The translations under genes and the position numbers were made by a program. A stretch of DNA of 61,904 nt. Source: Desulfoluna sp. (GTDB taxonomy: Bacteria > Desulfobacterota > Desulfobacteria > Desulfobacterales > Desulfolunaceae). Below, piece by piece: positions 7,967 through 18,600 of this stretch; within the stretch, counting starts at the first letter, position 1, and each line of letters opens with the position of its first letter. The stretch is from contig NZ_JAQYWB010000033.1 in NCBI RefSeq assembly GCF_030145185.1, forward strand, positions 1-61,904, given 5' to 3'. The notes beneath the pieces were generated by a model, which made no database searches, was not told the origin of the DNA, and worked only from the letters and a program-made list of their open reading frames with translations.

Positions 7967-9308
7967 CCAGCGCCTCCTTTCGGAGAATCAGAATACGTGC
8001 CTTATTAAGCTCCCAATGATCCAGGGGCAGCTCTTCTTCGAGGGCCGCAAGCATCACCTTCGCGTCTTCAATCTCCCCATCCTGAATCTTATCAAAAAGA
8101 TCGTCTAATCGCCCCTGAACCTCAGGGTTTCGAATATCCGTATCCATCTCTTGAAGAAGGACTTGATTGGCATCCAAGCCGTAGAGATTTCCGACCTTTT
8201 TCAGCTCCCCATCATCCAACACATAGGTAAGAATATTTGGAGCATCACTGATCACAAGCGGAGAATGGGTTGTTAAAACAAACTGGCAATTAGGAAAGGT
8301 GCCCTGAAGGTTTCGGATAATATTTCTTTGCCACGATGGATGAAGATGCATGTCCAATTCATCTATCAGAACCACCCCCTCACCTTCCAAGGAATTCTTC
8401 AAACTGGGGTTCATCATGGCAAGCCGCCTGGCCAGATCTCCCACAAGGGCCATGAGAGACTTTTCTCCTTGTGAAAGCTGGGACACATCCAGCTCCTGAT
8501 TGCCCTTTGAGACCATCATGCGGAGCCTGGGCTTTCTTTCCAATCTCAGGTTCTCAAATCCAGGCATAAACGAAGTAACCGCCTGACGAACTGCGTCCAA
8601 TTGGATATCCCGGGATTCAATACGCAACCGAAGTATTTTTTGAAGAAGCTCCTTATTTTGATTGATATCTTCGATGGATTGCACTCCGCCCACATCCGAT
8701 ATCACTCGCTCAAATTGATGAGAAAAACTCGAATTTTCCGTTGCATCACGTTCCCTGAACCATTCAAAAAAACGACGAAAATCGACCCCCTGATGCAAAG
8801 ATTTATCGTACCCATCCAACTGACCAAACGTATGCATGGATTTCAATTTCATAGGGATATCCAGCACGGAGCGCTCTACTGAATAATAAACCATGATAGG
8901 AAGCGATGAAGAGTCATCTTCGGTCAGGGAACTGCGAAACGTATCAGCAAGCTTCGTGACGCCACCTAAATAGCTGTCAACACATTTCTTTCTTCCTTTC
9001 AGGGTCTTGGCAAGACTCCAGCGAAACTCTATCCCCTTGGATTCCACCACCGTTTCAACCGTCGCATAGGATGTCCCGTTGCAGATAGTAAGATCATCAA
9101 TGGCTTTTCCTGCGCCTTTTTCTCTGAGAATCCGAGCCACCAACCAACTTAAACTTGTCGACAACGCCTCAAGAATCGATGATTTACCTGCGCCATTGTT
9201 GCCAATAATGACCGTTACACGCCCTTCTCCCTCCTCCGAGGGTGCAAAGGGCATCTCCAGTGTTTCAAATCGACCGACATGTTGCATTAAAAGACGTTTT
9301 ATTCGCAT
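7959..9308 (-). CDS. ptuA: Septu system ATPase PtuA
   Basis: This 449-residue SMC/ABC-like ATPase has Walker A GNNGAGKS (residues 36-43), a signature LSQGEKS (about 278-284), Walker B VVLIDELDMHLHP (about 312-324) and the switch histidine in TTHSP (H348). That order and the OLD/RecF-like layout fit PtuA, the sensor and assembly partner of the PtuB nuclease. The open frame extends to 9434, but the ATG at 9308 is preferred because GGGAG lies seven bases before it and the family's first strand (MRIKRLLMQHVGRFE) begins there. Together with ptuB it makes a complete two-gene anti-phage cassette, with repeats on both sides. Confidence 0.85.
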   Translation of the reverse strand: MRIKRLLMQHVGRFETLEMPFAPSEEGEGRVTVIIGNNGAGKSSILEALSTSLSWLVARILREKGAGKAIDDLTICNGTSYATVETVVESKGIEFRWSLAKTLKGRKKCVDSYLGGVTKLADTFRSSLTEDDSSSLPIMVYYSVERSVLDIPMKLKSMHTFGQLDGYDKSLHQGVDFRRFFEWFRERDATENSSFSHQFERVISDVGGVQSIEDINQNKELLQKILRLRIESRDIQLDAVRQAVTSFMPGFENLRLERKPRLRMMVSKGNQELDVSQLSQGEKSLMALVGDLARRLAMMNPSLKNSLEGEGVVLIDELDMHLHPSWQRNIIRNLQGTFPNCQFVLTTHSPLVISDAPNILTYVLDDGELKKVGNLYGLDANQVLLQEMDTDIRNPEVQGRLDDLFDKIQDGEIEDAKVMLAALEEELPLDHWELNKARILILRKEALGA

Positions 9309-9574
9309 ACAAGAACTCCCGAACCCATAACTATCAAAGAAGGCATGAAAAGAACGAAATGAATTATTCGCTGACTCTATGAATATTTGTGATTCTGGCC
9401 GACACCATTGCCAACTGTTATTCTCTTGTTTCAAGGTATGTTAAGGCTTTTTTAAGCAAAATCATACTACATGACAGGATTGGTTTTCTGCAACAACCAA
9501 TCACATACCCTCAATTTTGGGACCCGATGAATATTCGCTACCTGCTTTCAAGATCGCTACCCGTGCCCCCTAAC

Positions 9575-9591
9575 CCGGATATTTCATGAGA
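9575..9591 (-). repeat. End fragment of the palindromic element
   Basis: CCCGGATATTTCATGAG matches the inverted right end of the 140-bp palindromic element (CCCGGATATTTCACGAG) at 16 of 17 positions. It lies about 90 bases before the full copy at 9679, in the leader of ptuA, and suggests a second, decayed copy. Confidence 0.4.
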
Positions 9592-9678
9592 AAACAATCA
9601 GGACTAAGGCATAATCCGTAATGACAGTTCTTCGCTGTCATATTTTCAGTCGTTTCAAAAATGCAAAATGTAATCCAC

Positions 9679-9818
9679 GGTATTCTGTCTGATTTTCTCA
9701 CCCTTCGGGCGAGCCGGGTGCACTCATCTGCCGCGTTATCAGAGCTTTGAGGTAAACCACTCCATCGACAGCTCTGGTGCCTTAAGTATGAATGCACTCA
9801 ACTCGTGAAATATCCGGG
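9679..9818 (+). repeat. 140-bp palindromic element, copy 2
   Basis: Nearly identical to 1-140, with a few changes in the loop (for example ACTCCATCGACAGC in place of ACTACATCTTCAGC). The same nested inverted arms are present. It sits between ptuA and the terminator of the lactate operon. The rest of the 9309-9967 gap holds a fragment of the element, a short hairpin at 9620-9641 and the terminator, but no gene. Confidence 0.8.
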
Positions 9819-9821
9819 CTA

Positions 9822-9862
9822 AGGCAAAAAAAAGCCGCCCTTAAAATTAAGGGCGGCTTTTT
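9822..9862 (-). terminator. Intrinsic terminator of the lactate permease operon
   Basis: A perfect 14-bp stem is formed by 9831-9844 and 9847-9860 around GCCGCCC/GGGCGGC. Read on the minus strand it is followed by a run of eight T, so it should end transcription of the operon whose last gene stops at 9968. Confidence 0.85.
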
Positions 9863-9906
9863 GGTAACGATTCCGCTTCGGCTCAGGGGCTCAAAGGGTA
9901 CAATAT

Positions 9907-9954
9907 GTTTGCCAACCTTTTCAAAAGGTTGGCCCCCGGCAGGGCCGCCGGAGG
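9907..9954 (-). repeat. Short hairpin repeat, family H copy 1
   Basis: On the minus strand this reads CCTCCGGCGGCCCTGCCGGG followed by a CCAACCTTTTGAAAAGGTTGG hairpin. A second copy lies at 45048-45096 on the plus strand between pstA and pstB. Both contain two adjacent stem-loops. Confidence 0.65.
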
Positions 9955-9967
9955 GTCATCTTATGCT

Positions 9968-11263
9968 TTACAACGCGTCGGCGTAGAGTTCGATGACGTG
10001 TTTGACCGCCACGTTGTCGTGGGCTTGAGAGAGCATGTCGGTCATCTGCATCATACAGGCCGGGCACCCGGTGGTCACCACGTCAGCGCCGGAGGCGATG
10101 ATGTTGTCTCGCTTTCGGCTGCCGATGCGGCTGGAGGTGTCGTAATGTTGGAGGTTAAAGCTGCCGCCGTTGCCGCAGCAATAATCCGCTTCATTCATCT
10201 CCACGAACTCGTAACCGGGCAGGCCTTTGAGGATGGCCCGGGGCTCTGCGGAGACGCCGATGGATTTCTTCAGGTGGCAGGGGTCATGCCAGGTCACCAC
10301 TTTCTTTTTCCCGGACGCGGCATGGGCCGAGAGGTCCACATCAAAATGTTTGACGAGGAACTCACTGATATCCATGGTGCGGTCGGAGATACGCTGGGCC
10401 TTTTTCTCCGCCTCGGGAGAGATCTGGGCCGCGATCTTGGGCCAGAGCTTCTTGATGGTGGAGGTACAGGTGGCGCACGGGGTGACCAGCACGTCGTAGT
10501 TGCCCTTGGAGAAGGCTTTCAAGTTTTGCTTCAGGAGCTTGATCGCACTCTCCTCGTCCCCTGAGGCAAGGGAGGGGATCCCGCAACAGGCCTGCTTTTT
10601 CGGCAGGTAAATCCCGCACCCGTGATGTTCCAACGCCTTGATCACGGCATGACCCACCTGTGGGAGCATCTTATCCACCACGCAGCCCGGGTAGAACGCC
10701 ACGCGGATATTCGCCGTGCCCTTGCCGGAGTCTATGCCCGAATGATCCTTGCGAAAGGGCCGCTTGGCCAGGGGCATAAAGTGACGGTCCCCGATCAGGG
10801 GGGACATGATCTTGGAGCAGGAGGTCCCGAGAAAGGAGTCCGCCTCGCTGGTCATGATCCCCTGGAACTTGGACCCCATGGAGACCAGGCCGTTAAAGAA
10901 CCGCGGGTGCACCAGGGTCCCTCGAAAAATAGCCTTCTTCGCGGGCGACAGGCCCATGTAGTTGGTCAGGACAATACGGGCCTTGATGAAGATATCCATG
11001 ACCTTGACCCCGCTGGGGCAGTTTGCCTCGCAGGAGCCGCAGAGAAGGCAATTGTCAAGGCGATCCTTCACCTCTCCAGGGCTGTCGATCATCCGCTTGG
11101 CCAGGCTGTCGATGAGGACCAGTTTCCCCCTGGCCACATCGCCTTCCAGCATGGAGTCCCGGAAAACGGGGCAGACGGACTGGCACATCCCGCAACGCAT
11201 GCAGTTCACCAGCATATCATCGAGTTCAGAAAGGGTGATTCGAAGATTGGCAATGTCTTTCAT
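9968..11263 (-). CDS. Fe-S subunit of a lactate/glycolate oxidase (GlcF type)
   Basis: This 431-residue protein has two ferredoxin-type 4Fe-4S motifs, the first at C21, C24, C27, C31 and the second as CLLCGSCEANCP near residue 73, and then two CCG domains (PGC...ACCGIP and HDPCHL...YCCGNGG). That is the layout of GlcF and of the Fe-S partner of D-lactate dehydrogenases in sulfate reducers. It should carry electrons from the FAD subunit encoded just upstream (gap of three bases) to the quinone pool or another acceptor. AGGAG precedes its ATG. The permease gene in the same operon points to lactate as substrate; glycolate cannot be excluded. Confidence 0.85.
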   Translation of the reverse strand: MKDIANLRITLSELDDMLVNCMRCGMCQSVCPVFRDSMLEGDVARGKLVLIDSLAKRMIDSPGEVKDRLDNCLLCGSCEANCPSGVKVMDIFIKARIVLTNYMGLSPAKKAIFRGTLVHPRFFNGLVSMGSKFQGIMTSEADSFLGTSCSKIMSPLIGDRHFMPLAKRPFRKDHSGIDSGKGTANIRVAFYPGCVVDKMLPQVGHAVIKALEHHGCGIYLPKKQACCGIPSLASGDEESAIKLLKQNLKAFSKGNYDVLVTPCATCTSTIKKLWPKIAAQISPEAEKKAQRISDRTMDISEFLVKHFDVDLSAHAASGKKKVVTWHDPCHLKKSIGVSAEPRAILKGLPGYEFVEMNEADYCCGNGGSFNLQHYDTSSRIGSRKRDNIIASGADVVTTGCPACMMQMTDMLSQAHDNVAVKHVIELYADAL

Positions 11264-11266
11264 GGG

Positions 11267-12649
11267 CTAATCTCCTATCACCTTTCCGGGGTTAAGGATC
11301 CCCTTGGGATCCACGGCTTTTTTAATCTTGCGGAAATAGGACAGGGACTGTTCTCCCACCTCCTGGGCCATAAAACCGGCCTTGGCAATGCCGATCCCAT
11401 GTTCTCCTGAAAGGGTGCCGCCCATACCGAGGGCCAGGTCAAAAATATCTTTGACGGCTGTTTCCACCTTATGCCACTCTTTTTCGTCACGGCGATCACA
11501 CAAAATCGTGGGATGGAGGTTGCCGTCCCCGGCGTGACCGAAGGTCCCGATGGAGAGGCCATACTTTGCAGCCACCACATCCAGCCCGCTCACCATATCC
11601 GGGATTTTGCTTCGCGGCACGGTGGCATCTTCCAGAACCAGGGTGGGTTTCAGTTTAGCCAGAGCGGAAAGAGCCGCACGACGGGCTTCCCACACCTTGT
11701 TTTTCTCTGCCTCGTCCTTGGCCACATGAATGTCCCTGGCATTGTACTTCTTGCAGATCTCCTCCACCTTGGCCGCGTCGTCAGCCACCTCTGCGGGGTG
11801 CCCGTCCACTTCAATCAGAAGCAGGGCCTTGGCGTCGAGGGGCAATCCAACCTTGGCGTAGTCTTCCACGGCGCGAATGGTGAAATTGTCCATGAATTCG
11901 AGGGTACAAGGCACAATCTTGGCCGCGATGATGGCTGCCACAGATTCGGTGGCCTCGGCCACGCTGTCGTAAATAGCCATCATGCATTTAGACGCTCTGG
12001 GGGGAGGAATCAACTTCAGGGTGATCTCGTTAAAGACCCCCAGACACCCTTCGGAGGCGATCATGAGCCCGCTCACGTTAAACCCGGTCACACCCTTGAC
12101 GGTCTTGGAGCCGGTCTTGATCAGGTTGCCCTCGACATCGAAGAAATCCATGCCCATGACATAGTCTTTGGTAACCCCATACTTGAGGCCACGCAGGCCC
12201 CCGGCATTTTCCGCCACGTTGCCTGCCAGGGTAGAGACCTTCATGCTGCCGGGGTCCGGCGGATAGAAGAGGCCTTTTGCAGCGACCGCGGCGGCAAAGT
12301 CTGCGGTGACCACACCGGGCTGAACGATGGCATACATATCCACTTCGTTGATTTCGATGATCTTGTTCATGGCGTTGGTCAAAATCACCACGCCATTTTT
12401 ATAGGGGATGGTGCCCCCGGAGAGATTGGTTCCGGCACCGCGCACGGTGGCGGGAACGCCATGTTCACCGCAAAGACGAATGGCCGCGCCCAGCTGCTCG
12501 CTGGAATCGGGACGCAAAACCAAGGCTGGCATGACAGGGTCCAGAACCGCTGCATCATACGCGTAGTTCATACGGGTGACTTCGTCACCCATGACGTTTT
12601 TCTCGCCTAAAAGGTTCTCAAATTCTTTTTTCAAATTCCCAGAAATCAT
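11267..12649 (-). CDS. FAD-linked lactate/glycolate dehydrogenase subunit (GlcD type)
   Basis: The 460-residue flavoprotein belongs to the FAD-linked oxidase family with a PCMH-type N-terminal domain (the pyrophosphate-binding stretch TVRGAGTNLSGGTIPYKNGV, about residues 72-92) and a C-terminal domain bearing HAGDGNLHP and GEHGIG, both typical of D-lactate and glycolate dehydrogenases. With the Fe-S subunit it should oxidise D-lactate to pyruvate. An ATG five codons upstream exists at 12664, but GGAGG is seven bases before the ATG at 12649, which is chosen. Gene order lactate permease, GlcD, GlcF matches the lactate region of Desulfovibrio. Confidence 0.88.
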   Translation of the reverse strand: MISGNLKKEFENLLGEKNVMGDEVTRMNYAYDAAVLDPVMPALVLRPDSSEQLGAAIRLCGEHGVPATVRGAGTNLSGGTIPYKNGVVILTNAMNKIIEINEVDMYAIVQPGVVTADFAAAVAAKGLFYPPDPGSMKVSTLAGNVAENAGGLRGLKYGVTKDYVMGMDFFDVEGNLIKTGSKTVKGVTGFNVSGLMIASEGCLGVFNEITLKLIPPPRASKCMMAIYDSVAEATESVAAIIAAKIVPCTLEFMDNFTIRAVEDYAKVGLPLDAKALLLIEVDGHPAEVADDAAKVEEICKKYNARDIHVAKDEAEKNKVWEARRAALSALAKLKPTLVLEDATVPRSKIPDMVSGLDVVAAKYGLSIGTFGHAGDGNLHPTILCDRRDEKEWHKVETAVKDIFDLALGMGGTLSGEHGIGIAKAGFMAQEVGEQSLSYFRKIKKAVDPKGILNPGKVIGD

Positions 12650-12711
12650 ATAGCCCCCTCCCACAGGTTCGTTATGTCTCTTTGTAAAAAATACCCGGTC
12701 TGGATAAAGAA

Positions 12712-12754
12712 CAGGGGGATCCTTGCCGAACCAAGCTTGGAAAGAATCCCCCTG
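12712..12754 (-). terminator. Hairpin between permease and dehydrogenase genes
   Basis: CAGGGGGAT at 12712-12720 and ATCCCCCTG at 12746-12754 form a perfect 9-bp stem around a 25-base loop. On the minus strand it is followed by TTCTTTATCC, not a clean T run. It may reduce read-through from the permease gene or stabilise the upstream mRNA. Confidence 0.4.
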
Positions 12755-12794
12755 ATTTACTTTTCACGATCACAGAGTCTCTGTACCGCCGGCT

Positions 12795-14489
12795 TTAAAA
12801 GACACCGGGGAACAGCACGTAGCAAAAGATGGTACCGATGGTACCGGCCATGATGCCGTAAAGGACCAGCGGAATCATGGTGCGTCGAATAATGGTGCCT
12901 TCCATGCCTACCAGACCGACGGTGGCGGAGACCGCAACCACGTTGTGAACACAAATCATGTTACCCATGGCACCACCGACACCCTGAAGGGCAACAACGA
13001 TCTCACGGCTGGCACCGATGCTGGCGGCCAGGCCATACTGGAAGTCAGCAAAGAGAAGGTCGGAAACGGTACAGGAACCGGTGATAAAAGAGCCCAGAGC
13101 CCCCACATAAGAGGCAAACATCGGCCATGTCTGGCCAGCGATGGCGGCCACGGCTTCTGCCATGGTCAACGGCAGCGACTCATACCCCATCACGTTGTTT
13201 CCGGACTGCTTCATAATTTCCACCATGGCCACAGCAAAGAGCATGGCGATGGTGGGGTTTTTCATACGAACGAAACTCTCTTTCCATGCGCCGATTGCTT
13301 TTTCCGCAGGGATTTTGTGAAGGCCAATGGTGATAAGGGCCACCAGCATGAAAGGAATCGTGCCGGGAAGGTAAAGGAGTTTGGTGGCGAAGTTAACGCT
13401 TTCATACCCCAGGATATGGGGAAAACTGATCACCCACGAGGTGACCCACCCTTTGAAGGGCAGTGAACTCAAGCGGGTAAGGACAAGAATGATCGCGATA
13501 AGAACATAGGGCATCCAGGCCATGACCTGGCTCATATGGGGCTTGAGATCTGATTTACCGGGCTCGATTTCGCCGACCCAATCTTTATCCCAGGAGGCAC
13601 GCTCTCCGAAATCCCAGATCTCTTCAGGCATGAAGAGGCCTTTTTTTGCAGCGGTTACCACGATACCAAGGCTTACAAGGCCACCGATAAGGGAAGGAAA
13701 CTCAACGCCAACCAGAAAGGCTGTGGCGAGGTAAACAACATCGAAGGTCACGGCGGCGAAGAGGGCAAATTTCCAGGCCCCCAGTCCCTCTTTCCAGCTC
13801 TTGTTCTTCCCGAAGTAACGGGTCAGAAAGCAGATCACGAAAACAAGAAGGAAACAGGCGATGATGGCGTGGGTGATGGCAGCCCACTGGCCCACGTTCT
13901 TAAGGAACCCGTCAAAGGTGGTGAATCCGGTGGCGATGCTTCCGTCAGCCAGCGCCTTTTCAACAGGGGTCCGCAAGGTTTTAAAACCAAACCAGACGGG
14001 GGTACCGACGGCACCAAAGGTCACGGGAACAGAGTTAAAAATCAGACAGACACACACCGCCGCCAAGGCAGGGAAACCCAGTCCCAGAAGCAGAGGAGCC
14101 GCGATGGCTGCCGGCGTTCCGAAACCTGCGGCTCCTTCGATGAAGGCACCAAAGGTAAAGGCAATGATAATGGTCTGGATGCGTCGGTCTCGGGAGATCC
14201 CCATAAAACCGAAACTGATCGTCTCCATGGCCCCACTCACCTGCATGGTGTACAAGATGATGATGGCACCAAAGACGATGATAAGCACGTTGATGGCACT
14301 GCCAAAACCCGCAAGGGTCGACGCGGCAATAAAGCCAACCGGCATTTTCCAGACGGTCATGGCGATGAGGGCACAGACGGCCCAGGCTAAAGGCATCGCC
14401 TTCGTGGCGGGCCATTTCATCCCCACCATAAAGACAAGAACGATAGCAATGGGAATAAAGGCAATGAGTGCTAATACTCCTAACGACAT
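12795..14489 (-). CDS. L-lactate permease (LctP/LldP family)
   Basis: The 564-residue membrane protein has about 13 hydrophobic segments and the lactate permease features [19 protein letters not shown] (about residue 120) and a C-terminal segment rich in glycine around the quoted [19 protein letters not shown]. It takes up lactate, probably with a cation. The ORF extends upstream to 14597, but the family start is [11 protein letters not shown], preceded by GGGGGAT, so the ATG at 14489 is chosen. It is first in the operon with the FAD and Fe-S dehydrogenase subunits. A sigma-54-type promoter lies about 150 bases upstream and a two-component activator is encoded divergently. Confidence 0.92.
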   Translation of the reverse strand: MSLGVLALIAFIPIAIVLVFMVGMKWPATKAMPLAWAVCALIAMTVWKMPVGFIAASTLAGFGSAINVLIIVFGAIIILYTMQVSGAMETISFGFMGISRDRRIQTIIIAFTFGAFIEGAAGFGTPAAIAAPLLLGLGFPALAAVCVCLIFNSVPVTFGAVGTPVWFGFKTLRTPVEKALADGSIATGFTTFDGFLKNVGQWAAITHAIIACFLLVFVICFLTRYFGKNKSWKEGLGAWKFALFAAVTFDVVYLATAFLVGVEFPSLIGGLVSLGIVVTAAKKGLFMPEEIWDFGERASWDKDWVGEIEPGKSDLKPHMSQVMAWMPYVLIAIILVLTRLSSLPFKGWVTSWVISFPHILGYESVNFATKLLYLPGTIPFMLVALITIGLHKIPAEKAIGAWKESFVRMKNPTIAMLFAVAMVEIMKQSGNNVMGYESLPLTMAEAVAAIAGQTWPMFASYVGALGSFITGSCTVSDLLFADFQYGLAASIGASREIVVALQGVGGAMGNMICVHNVVAVSATVGLVGMEGTIIRRTMIPLVLYGIMAGTIGTIFCYVLFPGVF

Positions 14490-14641
14490 ATCAAATCCCC
14501 CTAACTTTAGATTTGAGTGCGGTGAACCCCGAAAACAAAGGGCATATTTGGTACCTGCTTTCTCTCGCCTGCGTGACCGAGTGGCCTCGATCCGCATGAA
14601 ATGAGTGAAGGAAGAACCACAAAACGCTGCTTTATCTTGAT

Positions 14642-14657
14642 TACAATTTCCGTGCCT
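14642..14657 (-). promoter_or_regulatory. Sigma-54-type promoter of the lactate permease operon
   Basis: The minus strand reads GGCACGGAAATTGTA, matching the -24/-12 consensus TGGCACG-N4-TTGCW apart from GT for GC at -12. The same TTGTA variant occurs at the other two candidate sigma-54 promoters in this window (20682-20697 and 25970-25985). Expected start of transcription is near 14631. Confidence 0.55.
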
Positions 14658-14732
14658 GAACCCTTTCCTTTTTTTTTCACCTTACCCGTCGCGGCTTTAG
14701 CCCCTTCTGGCGGTGGAATATCGTCCCGGAGC

Positions 14733-14766
14733 TGTAACAGTGTTCCTCCGTAAAACGACTATTACA
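14733..14766. promoter_or_regulatory. Candidate enhancer site for the sigma-54 activator
   Basis: TGTAACAGTG (14733-14742) and GACTATTACA (14757-14766) form an imperfect inverted repeat, each half carrying TGTAA. The pair is centred about 120 bases upstream of the expected start of transcription of the permease operon, a usual place for NtrC-type enhancer sites. The core TAACAGTGTT recurs at 20742. Confidence 0.4.
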
Positions 14767-15643
14767 CTCCTGAAAAACAAACTGAGCCTTCAGAACACTT
14801 GATATACCCGAGGTTAAGAGTTCTAAAAAAAGGACATCGCCGTGAAATCGTGTTCTCCCATAATGAACGAATGGCCCGCCCCCCCTGGAGAGAGACGCCC
14901 ACCGATACCCACAGAGTAACAGGTTGATTTTAAAGTCATTATACCCAATGCCGCAGCCGTAACGGCAGGGTATTTTTGAGCAGACAAACCAAAAAATCCC
15001 GCCCTGTGGGCCCTGGTCTTTTTTTCAGGACACAATCGTTAAAAAAGAGCCCTGCCCTTTTCGCCCACCCAAGGGGGCGTGTCCTGTGAAAAGGAACGCC
15101 TCAGAGAGCCACGGAACCGACAAGCATGCTTTCGTCCCCCCCGAACTGTGGTTCAGCAATAAAAGCCCTCGAGCCACGCCTCACGGATGCCTGAAACCAT
15201 CGTTATGAACCGGCCTGTCCGCTGGCATGAATCTTGATTGGTTGAAACAGAAGAGGAAGAGAAAAAGAGAAAAGGGTCTTCGCGCAGAGTCACCTGGGCA
15301 ATGACGAGATGCCTGGGGCGTGGCGAAGGAATATTTTTTTTGATAAGCATGCCAGCATAAATTCGTGTAACCTATTTTACAATGCATCTGCTCCATGGGG
15401 CCCATCATCTCGCCCCATGCGCCCGGTGCAGGTTTCTTATAGAAAAGGATACGCGCAGGCGTATGGCCTGTTCAGCATGGCGTGGAACCACGCCGAAACC
15501 AAGGCCAACACAGCGAATGACGTTCAAGGCAGGACCATTTGATTATAATACATTGATTTATTGAAAAAAGATTTATTTTTTTAATAAGATCGACCGCATG
15601 CGTTCCTCCATGCGAGCCGCCTTTTACAAAGGAGAGAAAGGTC

Positions 15644-18600
15644 ATGATTCGCGCGGTTACCCTCTGGCTTGTGGCAACAATGGCTCTTTTCATTGCAGCC
15701 ACTCCAGCCATGGCCGGAAAAACAAATATTCTAATTTTAAACTCCTATGAAAACGGCTACGCCTGGTCCGACAACATCATGGACGGGATCCGGGCCGTCT
15801 TCAAGGAGAGTGGCGTGCCCATTGAACTGCAGATCGAATACATGGACTCCAAACGGTATCGTGGGGAGGCCGTGGAAGAGACCCTGCTCTCCCTTTACCG
15901 CCACAAGCTTACCTTTTTCCGTCCTGATATCGTCATCGCCTCAGACAACAACGCCTTCCGCTTTGCCATCGCTCACCGACAAACTCTGTTTCCAGACGTC
16001 CCCCTCGTCTTCTGCGGGGTCAACGACTACACCCCCGAGCTGCTCCATGGCGAGACCCAGGTCACCGGTGTGGCGGAATCCGTGGATGTCTCCGGAAACA
16101 TCAACATCGCCTTGAAGCTTCACCCCACCCGCAACCGGATTGTGGTGATCACCGACTCCTCGGCCACCGGCCGGGCCATCAGCCGACAAATCCAAAAAGG
16201 CTACCCGGACAAAAGCCGCAAGCTCCGCATCGACTTCATCAACATGGCCAACCGGGACATCCTTTATCAGACGGTCCGGGCGGCAACGCCGGATACCATC
16301 TTCTTTTTTATCCCCCAGTACAGCATCGGGGATGGCACCTTTTACGGCACCGCCGATATCGTTCCGGACCTGGAACGGAACACCCGCGCCCCCATCTACG
16401 GTTTCTGGAAATTTCTCGTGGGTGACGGCACCGTGGGAGGCCGTGTCACGAGCGGCCACCTTCATGGGGAGACCGCCGCAAAAATGGCCCTTGAGATCTT
16501 AAAGGGCACCCCCATTTCCAACCTGCCCGTCTCCTACGACGCCCAATACCGCTGGCTTTTCGACTACACCCAGCTTCAAAAATTCAGTATTCCCCTGGCC
16601 GCCCTCCCCGAAGAGGCCGAAGTGCTCCACATGCCACAGCCCTTCTACCAACTCGACCGCGACCTCTTCTGGGTACTGGCCATCAGCTTTGCCACCCTCA
16701 CCTTGGCCTTCATCTTCCTGGTCATGAACATCGCCTTACGCTGGCGGGTCGAGGAGGACCTCAAGGATCAGCTCTCCTTTCTCGAGATCTTCATGGAGAC
16801 GGTCCCCATTCCCATCTATTTTAAGGACATGAACGGCCACTACCAGGGCATAAACCGAGAGTTTGAACGCTGGTTCGGGGTCAACCGGGCGGAGATTATC
16901 GGCCACACCGACGATCTCTTTTATCCAAAAAATGTACCCCCCCTCTCCGATGAGAGCGACTCCCACCTAACGGCCGAGAACGGGGTCCGGGTCTACCACT
17001 CCCGCATCTTCAAACACGGCAGCGATCATCACCATGTGATCCTGCACAAAGCCACCTACCGCAACGCCAAAAACGAAATCTGCGGGCTGGTGGGGGCCAT
17101 CCTCGACATCAACGACATGAAACGGGCCCAGTCAGACCTGCAAAAAGCGGAAGAGCGATACCGAAGCATCTTTGAAAATGCCACCAAGGGGATCTTCTTG
17201 TCGGATCTCACCGGGCGGATCCTCAACATCAACAACGCCTTTGCTCAAATGCTGGGCTACAGCGACCGACGGGAGGCCCTCACCCATATCGACAAGATTG
17301 AAAAGCACTACGGCTCCAGGGAGACCCAGAAACGGTTCCGGGATATGATCCGCATCGGCAAAGATGTGACAGGCCTGGAGATCGAATTTTACAACATCCA
17401 GGGGGAAAAACGGTGGGCCTCCCTCAACGCCAGCCTGGTGAGAAACAAACACGGCGAGTTGGAGCACGTGGAGGGCATCGGTGAGGACATCACCCAGAGA
17501 AAAATGGCAGAGATTGCCATGGAAGAGTCCAAGAACAAGCTTCAGATCGTCCTCGACAACATCCCCCAGCTTGTCTACTGGCAGGACAACGCCCTCACCT
17601 ATGTGGGGGGAAACCGCTCCTTCAAGCTCTTCTACGACCTCGACCCCGCTAAAAATGTCAACGTCACCTACACCGACATCATGGCAGAGCCCGAAGATAT
17701 CCGCACCTCCTGCGAGGTCGACCGCACCGTGGTCCAGTTCGGAAAACCGCGCTACCGAATTCGTCGAAACATCAAAAAAGTTAACGGGAAGGAGGTGTGC
17801 CTGGAGATCAACAAGATCCCCTTACGCGATGAAAACGGCAACATCACAGGCATTCTGGGCACGGCCGAGGACATCACCAAAAAGGTCAACCTTGAAAAGC
17901 AACTCGTGCAATCCCAGAAGATGGAAGCCCTGGGCACCCTCTCTGGGGGCATCGCCCACGACTTCAACAACATCCTCACCTCCATCATCAACTCCACCGA
18001 GCTGGCCTTAGAGGACATCGATCCTCAGGCCATTGCCGCGGAAGACCTCCGGCGGGTGCTTAAGGCCAGCTCACGGGGCAGTGAACTGGTCAACCGGATC
18101 CTCGCCTTCAGCCGCCCGTCACGCGAAGAGTTTCAAATCGTCAACGTCACCGACGTGGTGGGAGAGGCCCTCTCCCTCTTCCGGTCCACCATCACGGGCA
18201 ACATAGAGCTAAACGAAGTGAAGAAGTGTTCCGAGTGTATCTGCCTGGCCGACCCCACCCAATTGCACCAGATCATCATGAACCTGTGCACCAACTCCTT
18301 CCATGCCATGAAGAAGGGAGGCGGGTCCATCACCGTCTCCGTGGCCCCGGCCGAAGTGGACGACCACCAGGCCGCTCTGATCACCATCCAGACAGGCGAA
18401 TACTGCCGGATTACGATCTCGGACAATGGCCCCGGAATTTCTGCCGACGTGATGGACAAAATCTTCGACCCCTTTTTCACCACCAAAGAGAAGGGGGTGG
18501 GAACAGGCCTTGGCCTCGCGGTGGTTCATGGTATACTGAAAGGGCATCGCGGAGGGATCCATGTAAGCAGCCTCCCCGGGGTGGAGACCACCTTTGATAT

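Larger units (their letters stand above)
14490..15643. other. Long divergent regulatory region, permease to sensor kinase
   Basis: About 1.15 kb separates the permease start from the sensor kinase start. It holds the sigma-54-type promoter at 14642-14657 and the paired TGTAA repeats at 14733-14766. Another TGTAA...TTACA dyad is at 15366-15381. A weaker plus-strand match to sigma-54 (TGGCATGAATCTTGAT) lies at 15223-15238. Short frames here have no ribosome binding site or recognisable sequence and are not called. Confidence 0.5.

Noticed and set aside
7334-9308. Retron Ec78-type system
   Set aside because: PtuA and PtuB also occur with retrons, but there is no reverse transcriptase gene or retron RNA nearby.
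15223-15238. Sigma-54 promoter for the sensor kinase operon
   Set aside because: TGGCATGAATCTTGAT has the spacing, but GA stands at -12 and the distance to the gene is 400 bases; too weak to call.
14823-15564. Short open frames in the region before the sensor kinase
   Set aside because: They have no ribosome binding site, overlap each other on both strands and show no protein-like pattern.
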